This document shows positions 49,716 to 58,311 of a stretch of DNA of 64,000 bases, in pieces. Position 1 is the stretch's first letter. Each line of letters opens with the position of its first letter. The notes beneath the pieces were generated by a model. The model was not told the DNA's origin. It ran no database searches and was given only the letters and a program-made list of their open reading frames with translations. The stretch spans positions 192,321 to 256,320 of the forward strand of contig JANQRS010000011.1 of assembly GCA_028284445.1 (NCBI GenBank), in the 5' to 3' direction. A program made the position numbers and the translations under genes. This DNA is from Calditrichia bacterium. GTDB taxonomy: Bacteria > Calditrichota > Calditrichia > RBG-13-44-9 > J075.

Positions 49716-50186
49716 ATGACAATCAATCCTACAGGAAAAGCCACCACAAAGAAAGAGACATTCAGTCGAGAGACAAGTGTCGCTATTAGCATAGATGCCA
49801 ATCGGTCTATCATCTGGCAGTTATTGACAAATGCAGATGACATGCCACGATGGAACTCAACAATTACTGCCCTTGATGGCGACATCCTGGCGGGAGGCAA
49901 GATTCACCTAAAGTCGATTCTTGACGACAAACGTGTATTCAAGCTGACCGTCAAGAAGCTCGCAGCAGAAATAGAGATGGTTTGGGGTGACAAAAGTGGA
50001 GATCGTGTTTTCAGGCTCGAGAACGGCCCAAATGACTCGATCATATTCTCAATGCATGAAAAAATAGGGGGCTGGATGTTCCCGCTCTACGCAAGATATA
50101 TTCCCGACTTTGATGAAAGTTTCGAGCAATTTGCTGCTGACCTCAAGCGGGAAGCTGAATCAATTCAACAAACTGCATCTGAATAA
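49716..50186 (+). CDS. SRPBCC family protein (START/Bet v1-like)
   Basis: A 156-residue cytosolic protein of the SRPBCC/polyketide-cyclase fold: V-A-I-S-I-D-A-N-R-S-I-I-W-Q-L-L-T-N-A-D-D-M-P-R-W-N-S at the start, the central G-G-K-I-H-L-K-S strand and a long C-terminal helix (E-S-F-E-Q-F-A-A-D-L-K-R-E-A). It would bind a hydrophobic small molecule. ATG 49716 follows AAAAAGGAGG; a longer frame to 49500 is open but is only leader. The 225-bp gap in front shows nothing else. Confidence 0.87.
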   Translation: MTINPTGKATTKKETFSRETSVAISIDANRSIIWQLLTNADDMPRWNSTITALDGDILAGGKIHLKSILDDKRVFKLTVKKLAAEIEMVWGDKSGDRVFRLENGPNDSIIFSMHEKIGGWMFPLYARYIPDFDESFEQFAADLKREAESIQQTASE

Positions 50187-50197
50187 GGAGAATCACA

Positions 50198-50599
50198 ATG
50201 GAAAAGCGCGGAAAAGAAAATCCTTGGAAACTCAAAACACCACCGCTTAGCTCGGAATATGAAATATATGTGGGCGAAAAAGACGGGAGAGAAATATTGG
50301 TTTGCACGGTTGGGAAAACAGTGCTACACTATGACTACAGGGCAATCGCAGATTTACACGAAATGCTAAAAGCACATAGCGGCTGGATGCTGTTGGGCAG
50401 CAAAGATGAGAAGAAGGATACCGTCGAAGGCACTGTCGAACATTGGGCGCGTTCGGAGGACAATCCGATCGGCGGTTGGTATGGCCTGAAAAAGAACTTT
50501 CGCGGCCGTTTCGCCATGTATATTCCGCCGCTGATGGAAGCACTTAGCCTGGCCGAAGTTGAACACAATAAGCGCAACAATCGGATGCGTGCAAAATAG
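50198..50599 (+). CDS. Conserved protein (DUF6855-like)
   Basis: A 133-residue cytosolic protein. The blocks N-P-W-K-L-K-T-P-P, L-G-S-K-D-E-K-K and N-P-I-G-G-W-Y-G-L-K-K-N-F-R-G-R-F-A-M-Y-I-P-P-L-M-E (in separated pieces) are what I remember as a domain common in actinobacteria (DUF6855). No function is known. Eleven bases follow the SRPBCC stop, so both are likely on one transcript. Confidence 0.72.
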   Translation: MEKRGKENPWKLKTPPLSSEYEIYVGEKDGREILVCTVGKTVLHYDYRAIADLHEMLKAHSGWMLLGSKDEKKDTVEGTVEHWARSEDNPIGGWYGLKKNFRGRFAMYIPPLMEALSLAEVEHNKRNNRMRAK

Positions 50600-50610
50600 G
50601 AGCGAAATGT

Positions 50611-50892
50611 GCCGCAGATAAGCATACGGAGACGCATCCAGCTCTATTCGGGGCTGCTACTCCTGCTAAAGCCGGCTTTCATCAACAAACCATTGTAAAT
50701 TTTTTGAGTGAATTGCACGCAGATCAAAATAGAGATCTGCGTGCAGTTGTTCTTGCTCAGCAGGGGAAGCTCGTCCTCGAGCGGTATTTTAGTGGACATG
50801 GCAGAGATTCGTTGAACGACATTCGCTCTGCGACCAAAAAGCCTTACTACTTTTCGCTTCAAGGAGATCAAACGGTAAAATTGGGCTTCTAG
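50611..50892 (+). pseudogene. Remnant of a class C beta-lactamase family gene
   Basis: An open frame without a usable start reads H-P-A-L-F-G-A-A-T-P-A-K-A-G-F, later L-R-A-V-V-L-A-Q-Q-G-K-L-V-L-E-R-Y-F-S-G and D-I-R-S-A-T-K: the N-terminal part of a serine hydrolase up to and including the SxxK motif. After this the sequence departs (K-P-Y-Y-F-S-L) and ends with a TAG at 50892. The remaining 250 codons, the YxN and HxG motifs, are missing. It is a separate gene from the truncated hydrolase at the left edge. The gap to 50953 has only the next ribosome site. Confidence 0.7.
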
Positions 50893-50952
50893 AGATAGCT
50901 CACCGCGGATCGCTGTAGATATCAGATTACACCCGGGAGACTGGAGGAGGAG

Positions 50953-51969
50953 ATGAATCGAACGCTTGTCCAGTTAATAGTCTTGATGACCGTGGCCACA
51001 ACAATTGCCCTGGCAGAACGTCCGCATTATTCAACAGGAGCTGTCTTTTCGTACGACGGCCACTATAAAGTCGCCTTTGAGGGTTGGCGAAATGAGGGGA
51101 CTATGGGGCTGCAGCGCCTTGTTGTCAACCATGACAATATTTCCATCGCTGATACTTTGCTGGATTTTTATATTCTGCCCAAAATTTCAAATACTGGCAA
51201 TGTTGCCATCGTATATATTGACAGTGTGGTCTTGTTTAATCAGTATCTTGAGAAACAATGGTGTTGGCAAAAGGCGGGCGTGACCTTTAACGCCGAATGG
51301 GGCGCCGCTCCCTTGTGGATGTTCTTTGCCGACGAGGGCAACAATCTATTCGTCCTAGGCAAGGAGAAAACCGAATACAGCATATTTTCAATTTCGCTAA
51401 CCGGGCAATTATTAGCCAAAACCAGTCTTGGCAAATCCGACTACCTGCAACCACTCGGGGCCTCCGGCAATTCCCTGCTCCTCGTCGGGCAGCAAGATGT
51501 TGCTGCAGAAAAAGAGACGAATCTACGTCAAGTCGTCCGACTCAACCCCGATGGCAAAATGCAGAAAGCTGCTACATTTTCAATGCCTGACACATATGCC
51601 AGGATTTTCTACAATCGATTTGACAATCGATTGTATTGCATGACTGACCTGGGAAAAATTTCTGCCATTGATCTCGACAACCCCGATTTGCCGGTAGAAT
51701 TGAGCAATCGTGAGTTGGAAGATCCGTTGTTGACGCTTAGCCTTCGCGCCATGCAATTGGTACTTAGACGCTATGAGCACCAAAACTACGTTTATAGCAG
51801 CGAAGAAGGGCTAAATCGCTTGCTCAATCATATCGATACAATTAAACAGAAGCATGGAAGCTGTAACGGCATAATCGGACAGATCGCAAGCCTCGCACAT
51901 TATGTCAGAGGCGTCTACTACTTCAATCGACGCGTCCCCAATACCTGGTCGGTATTCGACAATGACTGA
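50953..51969 (+). CDS. Exported beta-propeller-like protein
   Basis: A 338-residue protein with a signal peptide (1-21, ending A-L-A-E). The mature part has a repeated strand pattern (N-T-G-N-V-A-I-V-Y-I, G-A-A-P-L-W-M-F-F-A-D-E-G-N-N-L-F-V-L-G, G-A-S-G-N-S-L-L-L-V-G) typical of a beta-propeller, then a helical tail. Not recognised. The ribosome site is GGAGGAGG, very strong. Confidence 0.7.
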   Translation: MNRTLVQLIVLMTVATTIALAERPHYSTGAVFSYDGHYKVAFEGWRNEGTMGLQRLVVNHDNISIADTLLDFYILPKISNTGNVAIVYIDSVVLFNQYLEKQWCWQKAGVTFNAEWGAAPLWMFFADEGNNLFVLGKEKTEYSIFSISLTGQLLAKTSLGKSDYLQPLGASGNSLLLVGQQDVAAEKETNLRQVVRLNPDGKMQKAATFSMPDTYARIFYNRFDNRLYCMTDLGKISAIDLDNPDLPVELSNRELEDPLLTLSLRAMQLVLRRYEHQNYVYSSEEGLNRLLNHIDTIKQKHGSCNGIIGQIASLAHYVRGVYYFNRRVPNTWSVFDND

Positions 51970-52057
51970 TTATGAAGCGCTCTACCAGAAAGACCCTGAT
52001 GTCAATTGAAGCAACAGAGATTGCGCGACCGCCTTTCCGACAAAACAAGCCAGATAC

Positions 52058-52402
52058 GCAGCAAAAAATGATAGACCGAAGCAGGCAAGGGGAGCAGACA
52101 TGCCCCAGCTGTGGCAACCAACCTGATACAACACCTACAACACCAGCCTGCAATCGCATATGAGTGGACAATTCTATAGCGAGATCTCCGGCATTGGGGA
52201 TGTTGTTTACAACAAGATCAAAGACTTGGGATTAACTTTAGCCCAATATGAAAGCGATTTTAACGCCCACTCATCCGTTCTCGCTCGAAGCCTTATCATC
52301 CTTCTCATTCCCGGTTTTGCCATTGGACTTTGGCTGCTCTTCCGCTTTAATCGAAAACAATGTCATCGCACCAGCATCATTTTCCGCGTCTTTGATACCC
52401 CA
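52058..52402 (+). pseudogene. Probable remnant of a DUF3667-type membrane protein
   Basis: A zinc-ribbon-like E-Q-T-C-P-S-C-G-N-Q (about 52095-52125) is followed, in a different frame, by M-S-G-Q-F-Y-S-E-I-S-G-I-G, then L-A-R-S-L-I-I-L-L-I-P-G-F-A-I-G-L-W-L-L-F-R (52160-52350). The second part matches the conserved membrane segment of DUF3667 as I recall it. The remnant is cut at about 52360, exactly where the 3' end of the oppositely oriented type IX client begins. The remaining bases to the next gene hold nothing else. Confidence 0.45.
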
Positions 52403-53766
52403 TCAACGGTCAAGCGATAGAAGTAAATGCCGGAGGCATAGCGATGCATGTCAACCGCTAGTTGGTATGAACCAGCAGACTGCTTTTCCTTGAGCAGGAC
52501 TTCCTGCAATTGACCGGATACGTCATAAATTAAAAGTCTGACCTTTGCTGGCTTCGCCAGGTGATACGCAATGGTAGTTTGCGGATTAAAAGGGTTCGGG
52601 TAATTCTGCAATAGCTCGAATGATCTAGCTATTTCAACACCCGCTTGATTAATAGCAGTCGGCGTATCAAAAGGTGGCGCCAACGGCTGTCTGCGCACAC
52701 CACCGCCGCCGATATTGTCGACCCGGTTATTGGTTACAATATGTAGATTGCGAACCAGGGAATAATAGTCTTTGTACCAAACATTGCTGGTGTCATTGGT
52801 TTGCATTGGATAGCCATACATTGCCTGAAACTCATCAATTACGCCATACTCTGCGCAAAGCGCCGTTACATTCCAGGCTGCGTCATCCACAATGTAAGCG
52901 CCATAGTCCTGAAGGGCATAAAAGAGCTTTTCGGCCGCCGGCTGAGTGATGTCCAAATCCTGCGGCGTCATTTCGGGCGGTATTGCCATTAGGGCACCGA
53001 GCACCAGCTCCGGATTATTACCACCATAGACGCCATTGGCATATGAATCCGTTTGACGCGCCGGCCAGCGGTAACCGGGTGTTGCGCTGGTCGAATCATA
53101 CATCATATAGCGCTCACCCCAGATGTTGATCTTGATTGCATGGCGAATCGGTTCTGCTCCAGTCAGTTCACCGAGACGAAGGGAGCCGCCCAGGGCGGAC
53201 AAGCCGGAACCACCGTGGCTGCCGAAGTAGCCGTCTCCGTAAATATCATCTACGCTGGCATACCAGCCATAGACCGGTCCGGCGCTATCGCATCGCGCCA
53301 TCGGGCCAATGGAAACGATTGTGCGGCCATCCGGCTGTAGAAGTGCCGCTGAATTATTTGGCGTTTGCGGCGGTGCTGCATCCGGAACAATGAAGTTGTC
53401 CGGGATTTGGATAAAAATTGTGTCATTGGGATTGCCGGTCGGACTTCTCATGCCTTCACAGCGCAATTGCCAGGAGCCGGGCGCATACAATGGCCGAAAC
53501 GGACTGCCTGCAGGTATGATTGCGAGCACTTCTTCATCGACAAAGGTGCGATTTCCGAAATCTAATCCTGCCGGCATATATGTGGCATCGCTACCGATGG
53601 GCATATTCCAGATCGAGAGGGAATCAAATGGCCAAAGCCACGGATCGCGGCTGCCAGGAAATGATTGGCTGAATAGGGACTGTGTAAAACCAAACAATAT
53701 TACTAAAAATACAGCATAAATCTTCTCACGCCACGTGGCGGGTCGAGCATCCAATAACGCAACCAT
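52363..53766 (-). CDS. Exported protein with type IX secretion C-terminal domain
   Basis: A 467-residue protein: signal peptide (about 14-33), a 340-residue domain that I do not recognise, the linker L-L-Q-N-Y-P-N-P-F-N-P-Q-T-T-I at about 385, and a C-terminal type A sorting domain (V-R-L-L-I-Y-D-V-S-G, Q-S-A-G-S-Y, A-S-G-I-Y-F-Y-R-L) ending K-T-R-K-M-M-L-V-R. Such proteins pass the outer membrane by the type IX system and are released or attached to the surface. The start has AGGAGG. The main domain has a few conserved-looking W/G-rich blocks (S-I-W-N-M-P-I-G-S-D-A). Confidence 0.83.
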   Translation of the reverse strand: MVALLDARPATWREKIYAVFLVILFGFTQSLFSQSFPGSRDPWLWPFDSLSIWNMPIGSDATYMPAGLDFGNRTFVDEEVLAIIPAGSPFRPLYAPGSWQLRCEGMRSPTGNPNDTIFIQIPDNFIVPDAAPPQTPNNSAALLQPDGRTIVSIGPMARCDSAGPVYGWYASVDDIYGDGYFGSHGGSGLSALGGSLRLGELTGAEPIRHAIKINIWGERYMMYDSTSATPGYRWPARQTDSYANGVYGGNNPELVLGALMAIPPEMTPQDLDITQPAAEKLFYALQDYGAYIVDDAAWNVTALCAEYGVIDEFQAMYGYPMQTNDTSNVWYKDYYSLVRNLHIVTNNRVDNIGGGGVRRQPLAPPFDTPTAINQAGVEIARSFELLQNYPNPFNPQTTIAYHLAKPAKVRLLIYDVSGQLQEVLLKEKQSAGSYQLAVDMHRYASGIYFYRLTVDGVSKTRKMMLVR

Positions 53767-53826
53767 GGAGTGCCTCCTGGTTATCTATGTCATTGTGCCG
53801 CACAGGCACTTTGTTGAATTGGCATT

Positions 53827-53871
53827 GACATCCCCCTTTATGTTCCCTATCAATAAGATAAAAAGGATGTC
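53827..53871. repeat. Degraded second copy of the GACATCCCCC palindrome
   Basis: GACATCCCCCTTTAT (53827-53841) and the inverted GATAAAAAGGATGTC (53857-53871) match the outer arms of the perfect palindrome at 14480-14525 with a few changes and a different centre. It sits between two minus-strand genes. Confidence 0.7.
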
Positions 53872-53879
53872 TTTCGGGT

Positions 53880-54188
53880 TTACATCTTCTTGAGCAAGCG
53901 ATCAATATCGTTCTTGAGTTGTTCTCTTGTAAAGTGGAACTCTCCCTTGTGCAATTCCACAACTAATTTGGGGTTTTGCTCATGCATCGCTGCGCTAAGT
54001 TGGGCAACATACCTCTTAACCTCTGCCCTGGACTTCTCCATCTCAGCAGTTAAGTCCAGATAAGGCATCTTATCCTCAGCGTCTATCATCGAGCCAAAGC
54101 GCGCCAGGATCCCACGAATCTTTAGGAGTATCTCTTTGTCTTTCACGACAAAAAGTTCGTTATGCTTTCGGACCAAAACTCTACCCAT
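53880..54188 (-). CDS. Small helical protein of unknown function
   Basis: A 102-residue protein overlapping the SMI1/KNR4 gene end by 46 bases. It is predicted helical with charged stretches (K-D-K-E-I-L-L-K-I-R, T-A-E-M-E-K-S-R-A-E-V-K-R-Y) and a L-V-V-E-L-H-K-G-E-F strand. The ribosome site is weak. It could be an immunity- or partner-type small protein given its coupling to an SMI1/KNR4 domain, but that is inference. Confidence 0.55.
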   Translation of the reverse strand: MGRVLVRKHNELFVVKDKEILLKIRGILARFGSMIDAEDKMPYLDLTAEMEKSRAEVKRYVAQLSAAMHEQNPKLVVELHKGEFHFTREQLKNDIDRLLKKM

Positions 54189-54670
54189 TCATCCATGCCA
54201 TAGGACGCTCTTTTGACCATATTCTGATCCTGCCGGTATTCAAACATGACCCCACTCAGATTTAGATCATATGGAATATCGCCATCCTGCTGATCCAAAA
54301 CGTCATTTGGTGTTATGATCAGACAAAGCCAGTCACCAAGAATATGGGATGCGACCGGTATCCACCCTTCTCGCCATGAATAGGGGTTTGCAAATTCATC
54401 AAAAACCTCTTGGCCAACCATCACCGCATGATACCTGGCAATGTCTACGGAGCTTAATGTACGCCAGGGCGCGAAATCAGGGATCTTGCTCATTCCATTT
54501 GCCTGCTCCCAGCATTCCAGAAATTCCGCTGGCAATGGATACGGCAAAGCAGCCTGCAATGTGTCGATTTCGGATTTGGAGGCAGGAGGATTTAGAACAG
54601 CTTTAAATGGGTCAATCTTTTCGGGGTGGTTGGCTGCCAACCACTTTTCAAGTTCAGCAATCATGGTCAT
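54143..54670 (-). CDS. SMI1/KNR4 family protein
   Basis: A 175-residue cytosolic protein of the SMI1/KNR4 (SUKH) superfamily: P-P-A-S-K-S-E-I-D-T-L-Q-A-A-L, the core L-P-A-E-F-L-E-C-W-E-Q-A-N-G-M, and I-P-V-A-S-H-I-L-G-D-W-L-C-L-I. Members often serve as immunity proteins against contact-dependent or polymorphic toxins; no toxin gene is adjacent. ATG 54670 or 54664 starts it, with GTGAGAAC before. Confidence 0.88.
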   Translation of the reverse strand: MTMIAELEKWLAANHPEKIDPFKAVLNPPASKSEIDTLQAALPYPLPAEFLECWEQANGMSKIPDFAPWRTLSSVDIARYHAVMVGQEVFDEFANPYSWREGWIPVASHILGDWLCLIITPNDVLDQQDGDIPYDLNLSGVMFEYRQDQNMVKRASYGMDEWVEFWSESITNFLS

Positions 54671-54764
54671 GTTCTCACTTTAGCCGGAAGAAGAGATTTC
54701 ATTGTTTGCAAAAATATAGAACTTGGTGCTATTTTTGTCAATTGAGGATATTGGAAGGTGCATA

Positions 54765-55268
54765 ATGATTGTTCGCTTGGAAGAGCAGCGTGATTTTCCT
54801 GCAGTATATGAGATAAATAAAGCAGCATTTGAGACAAATGCTGAAGCGAAGTTAGTAGAACAGCTTCGCAAAGTTGCCTCACCTTTCATCTCTCTTGTCG
54901 CCGAAAAGGATGCAGCTGTGGTGGGACATATACTTTTTACGCCGGTGACTCTATCTGACTATCCCCAATTAAGCCTGATGGGATTGGCGCCCATGGCAGT
55001 CAGCGAGGATTTTCGAGGTTCAGGTGTGGGATCTGCCCCGGTTGAGGCCGGGCTAGAGCGCTGTCGGGATCTCGGCGCTGTGGCGGTAGTGGTGCTTGGA
55101 TATCCGGCCTACTATTCACGGTTTAGATTCAGACCTTCGGTAGAATTCGACATTCGCTCGGAATATGATGTTCCTTCAGATGTGTTCATGGTCCTGGAAC
55201 TGGAGGCTGCCGCATTGGAGGATGTGCAAGGCACAATTCATTATCATCCGGCATTTGGCGGGCTTTAG
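54765..55268 (+). CDS. GNAT family N-acetyltransferase (YhbS-like)
   Basis: A 167-residue acetyltransferase: an N-terminal R-L-E-E-Q-R-D-F-P-A-V-Y-E-I helix, a L-A-P-M-A-V strand, the acetyl-CoA loop F-R-G-S-G-V-G-S, and V-V-L-G-Y-P-A-Y-Y-S-R-F-R-F, the marker of the YhbS class. Acceptor unknown. ATG 54765 has GGAAGG upstream, so the earlier in-frame codons are leader. The cupin gene starts one base after the stop. Confidence 0.88.
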   Translation: MIVRLEEQRDFPAVYEINKAAFETNAEAKLVEQLRKVASPFISLVAEKDAAVVGHILFTPVTLSDYPQLSLMGLAPMAVSEDFRGSGVGSAPVEAGLERCRDLGAVAVVVLGYPAYYSRFRFRPSVEFDIRSEYDVPSDVFMVLELEAAALEDVQGTIHYHPAFGGL

Positions 55269-55269
55269 G

Positions 55270-55614
55270 ATGGACGTTGTCTCGAGAAAAAACGCCGATC
55301 ACTATAGCTGGGGCAGCAACTGCGATGGTTGGCACCTGCTCCGCAACAGTAAATTAAGCGTCATCGAAGAGCGAGTTCCGCCCGGAGCTGGAGAAACGCA
55401 CCACTATCATCAAGATGCGCAGCAATTCTTCTATGTCATTTCCGGTCAGGTGACGGTGCAAATCGAAGACAAAACATTCCATCTCGCAATCGGCGAGGGC
55501 ATCTTTGTAAAACCAGGCCAACCTCATCAGTTGATGAACGCAGGGGAAGTGGACGCTCGATTCCTGGTCATCTCTGCGCCCCCGTCGCATGGCGACAAAA
55601 TCGTTGTAGATTAG
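55270..55614 (+). CDS. Cupin domain protein
   Basis: A 114-residue single-domain cupin. Motif 1 is visible as G-E-T-H-H-Y-H-Q-D-A-Q-Q-F-F-Y-V-I-S-G-Q and motif 2 as P-G-Q-P-H-Q-L-M-N, giving a 3-His/1-Glu-type metal site with the Gln replacing Glu in motif 1. Small cupins bind metals and diverse ligands. ATG 55270 overlaps only the spacer after the GNAT gene. The 152-bp gap after it has no other feature. Confidence 0.85.
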   Translation: MDVVSRKNADHYSWGSNCDGWHLLRNSKLSVIEERVPPGAGETHHYHQDAQQFFYVISGQVTVQIEDKTFHLAIGEGIFVKPGQPHQLMNAGEVDARFLVISAPPSHGDKIVVD

Positions 55615-55766
55615 CAACCTGTTCAGTAGTGCACACTTGATGTCAGCATCTGAACACACCGACCAGCTTGTCTCCTTTAAAGCACCCTAAATTAAGCTTG
55701 TAGAACGTCTTTTCAAATGGCATGGTTATTGAAGTTTCGATGGTGGACCCATTGTGAGGAATAGCC

Positions 55767-58220
55767 ATGTTTGTGAACTACATTAAGATCGCCTTGCGTA
55801 ATCTACTAAAGCATAAGCTGTTGTCATTTATCAACGTCCTTGGATTAGCAATAGGAATGGCTTGCTGTCTGCTTATTGCTCTATATGTCTACGATGAATA
55901 TCAATATGATCGCTACCACCAGAATGCGAATCGCCTTTATCGCGTCGTTACTGAAGAACACCGGGATGGTTTGCTACGCAAGTTGGCGAATTCGCATGGG
56001 CCAATGGCGGAGGCCTTACGGACCGAATTTCCAACAATCGAAGCAGTAACACGTTTCTTTCCAGCTACTACCGTTGTTGAGCGAGATCCCAATACGCGCT
56101 TCGAAGAAGAACGATTTTTCTTCGCGGATTCGACGGTGTTTTCCATGTTTTCATTCCATCTCACTCAAGGAAATCCGGGAACCGCCTTGAGAGATCCGTT
56201 TACGATGGTGATAAGTCGCAGCACTGCCCGCAAGTATTTTGGAGATCGTAATCCGGTCGGGGAAACACTTCTTGTTGAGAATGCGGATTTGTTTAAGATC
56301 ACCGGCATTGTCGAAGACCTTCCGCACAACAGCCACTTTAAATTTGATTTTTTGGCTTCATTTAGTAGCGACAGTGAGGCAATAGAGCATGCCAAAGAAG
56401 ACAAGGCCTGGCATTGGCCGCCCGTTTACACCTATGTGATGCTGCCTGAATCGAAGAATCCCGTAGATATTGAAGCAGGCTTTCCGGCATTAATCAAAAA
56501 GCACATTGGGGACTGGGCGGTTGATAGCCGCAGCTACAGCCTTCAGCCTCTAACAGAAATTCGTTTACATTCGAACCTGGATGCTGAGATTGAACCAACA
56601 GGCAATGTCGTTTACGTTAGAATCTTCTCTCTCATCGCCATTTTTATTCTCCTTATAGCCTGCATAAATTTCATGAATATCGCCACCGCGAAGTCTTCGG
56701 GGCGAGCGCGAGAGGTTGGCTTACGGAAAGTCGTTGGCGCAGCGCGCTCGGGATTGATTCGTCAATTCCTGGGCGAGTCAATTGTCTATTCAACCGTATC
56801 GATGATTGCCGCATTGTTTTTGGTTGAAATGTTCATTCCGATCTTTAATGAAATCGCCGGAAAGACACTGGATTTAAATTACGCAAAGAATTTGCCGCTT
56901 ATCGGCGGATTGGCCGGATTTGTTGTGTTGGTTGGTGTGCTGGCCGGCAGCTATCCAGCTTTCTTTCTGTCTGCCTTTAAACCCATTGAGTCGTTGAAAA
57001 TTGGGAGTGGCGGCTTTGGTGTTCGCGCGTCTCGCGGAAAAACCATTTCCCGGACTTCGCCTATTCGAAACACATTGGTCATTTTTCAATTCACTATTTC
57101 TACTGTGCTTGTGATTGGCACCGTTCTGATTTATCAACAGCTGCTTTTTGAGAAGAACCAAAACCTCGGATTTAACAAGGAGCACGTTGTAGTTATTCCC
57201 GTCAAAGATGAGAACATACAATTGAAATGGGAAACGATTCGTCTGGATTTCCTGAAGCATCCGCACGTCACGGCTGTCACGGCCAGCTCTACCATCCCTG
57301 GCAAGAAGCGGGATATGGATTTTCCAGTTCAGGCAGAGGGCATCTCAAGTGAGTCGGAGTTAAATGTCCAAACGATGTTGGTTGACCATGATTTCCTGGA
57401 GGTGTTCGGCATGCAGTTGCTGGCCGGACGCGACTTCAATGAAGATATCGCCGAAGATGCTAAGGGCGCCTTTATCCTGAATGAAGCGGCCGTCAAGAAA
57501 ATTGGCTGGGCAGAAGGCCAGGATTTTAGTAAAGCGCTCTCGAAAGAAATGGCCATGCTGCATGTGGACGAAGGCAATACCCGCAAGGGCGCGGTAATCG
57601 GCGTTGTGCAGGACTTCCATTTTAAGTCATTTTATCACGCGATCGAACCGCTGATTCTGCAAATTTCACCACGCTACTATTTTCGCGACAACATCGCTAT
57701 TCGCATCCAACCTGAAAACATGTCTGCGACCTTAGCGTTTCTTGAGAACGAATGGGCTAAGATTGCACCTCATCGGCCTTTTTCCTTTAGCTTCCTGGAT
57801 CAGGAATTTGAACGTTTATATTACGCCGAAGAACGCCTGAGTAAAATATTTGCCTATTGCTCGGCGTTGGCAATTTTTATCGGTTGCATAGGTCTTTTTG
57901 GGCTGGTTTCTTTTGCTGCCGAGAAACGAACGAAGGAAATTGGGATTCGCAAGACACTTGGTGCGACAATTAGCGGTATCGTCAAACTCTTAACGACGGA
58001 TTTCCTGAAGCTGGTTTTGATCGCGAATCTGATCGCCTGGCCGGTCGCCTGGTATCTTATGGATTTGTGGCTGCAGGCGTTTGCATATCGAATCGACATT
58101 AGCCCGATGGTCTTTGTGGCCACGGCCATGCTAACGATGTTTTTAGCTGTATTTACCATTAGTTTTCAGGCTGTGCGCGCTGCAATGATCAACCCGATTG
58201 AAGCGCTCCGATATGAATAG
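55767..58220 (+). CDS. MacB/FtsX-type ABC transporter permease
   Basis: An 817-residue permease. It has an N-terminal transmembrane helix (about 20-43), a large periplasmic MacB_PCD domain (about 60-250), three helices forming the first FtsX domain (285-420), a second periplasmic domain, and a second FtsX set at about 690-805 with the usual final N-P-I-E-A-L-R-Y-E. Two-FtsX permeases without their ATPase are common in FCB genomes; the ATPase is not in this window. The family exports lipoproteins, peptides or antimicrobials, or transmits force. Well-placed ribosome site GAGGAA. Confidence 0.9.
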   Translation: MFVNYIKIALRNLLKHKLLSFINVLGLAIGMACCLLIALYVYDEYQYDRYHQNANRLYRVVTEEHRDGLLRKLANSHGPMAEALRTEFPTIEAVTRFFPATTVVERDPNTRFEEERFFFADSTVFSMFSFHLTQGNPGTALRDPFTMVISRSTARKYFGDRNPVGETLLVENADLFKITGIVEDLPHNSHFKFDFLASFSSDSEAIEHAKEDKAWHWPPVYTYVMLPESKNPVDIEAGFPALIKKHIGDWAVDSRSYSLQPLTEIRLHSNLDAEIEPTGNVVYVRIFSLIAIFILLIACINFMNIATAKSSGRAREVGLRKVVGAARSGLIRQFLGESIVYSTVSMIAALFLVEMFIPIFNEIAGKTLDLNYAKNLPLIGGLAGFVVLVGVLAGSYPAFFLSAFKPIESLKIGSGGFGVRASRGKTISRTSPIRNTLVIFQFTISTVLVIGTVLIYQQLLFEKNQNLGFNKEHVVVIPVKDENIQLKWETIRLDFLKHPHVTAVTASSTIPGKKRDMDFPVQAEGISSESELNVQTMLVDHDFLEVFGMQLLAGRDFNEDIAEDAKGAFILNEAAVKKIGWAEGQDFSKALSKEMAMLHVDEGNTRKGAVIGVVQDFHFKSFYHAIEPLILQISPRYYFRDNIAIRIQPENMSATLAFLENEWAKIAPHRPFSFSFLDQEFERLYYAEERLSKIFAYCSALAIFIGCIGLFGLVSFAAEKRTKEIGIRKTLGATISGIVKLLTTDFLKLVLIANLIAWPVAWYLMDLWLQAFAYRIDISPMVFVATAMLTMFLAVFTISFQAVRAAMINPIEALRYE

Positions 58221-58311
58221 ATAGTTGCCCAAAACCAAAATTCTGACGAGATTCTATAATATGAGTAGAGTGAGTCAGATTTTGTTTGGATCAACCTAAC
58301 AGGAGCGCATC

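Noticed and set aside
2..50892. The beta-lactamase remnant at 50611 being the missing start of the truncated gene at the left edge
   Set aside because: Both contain their own SxxK motif, so they are separate genes of the same family.
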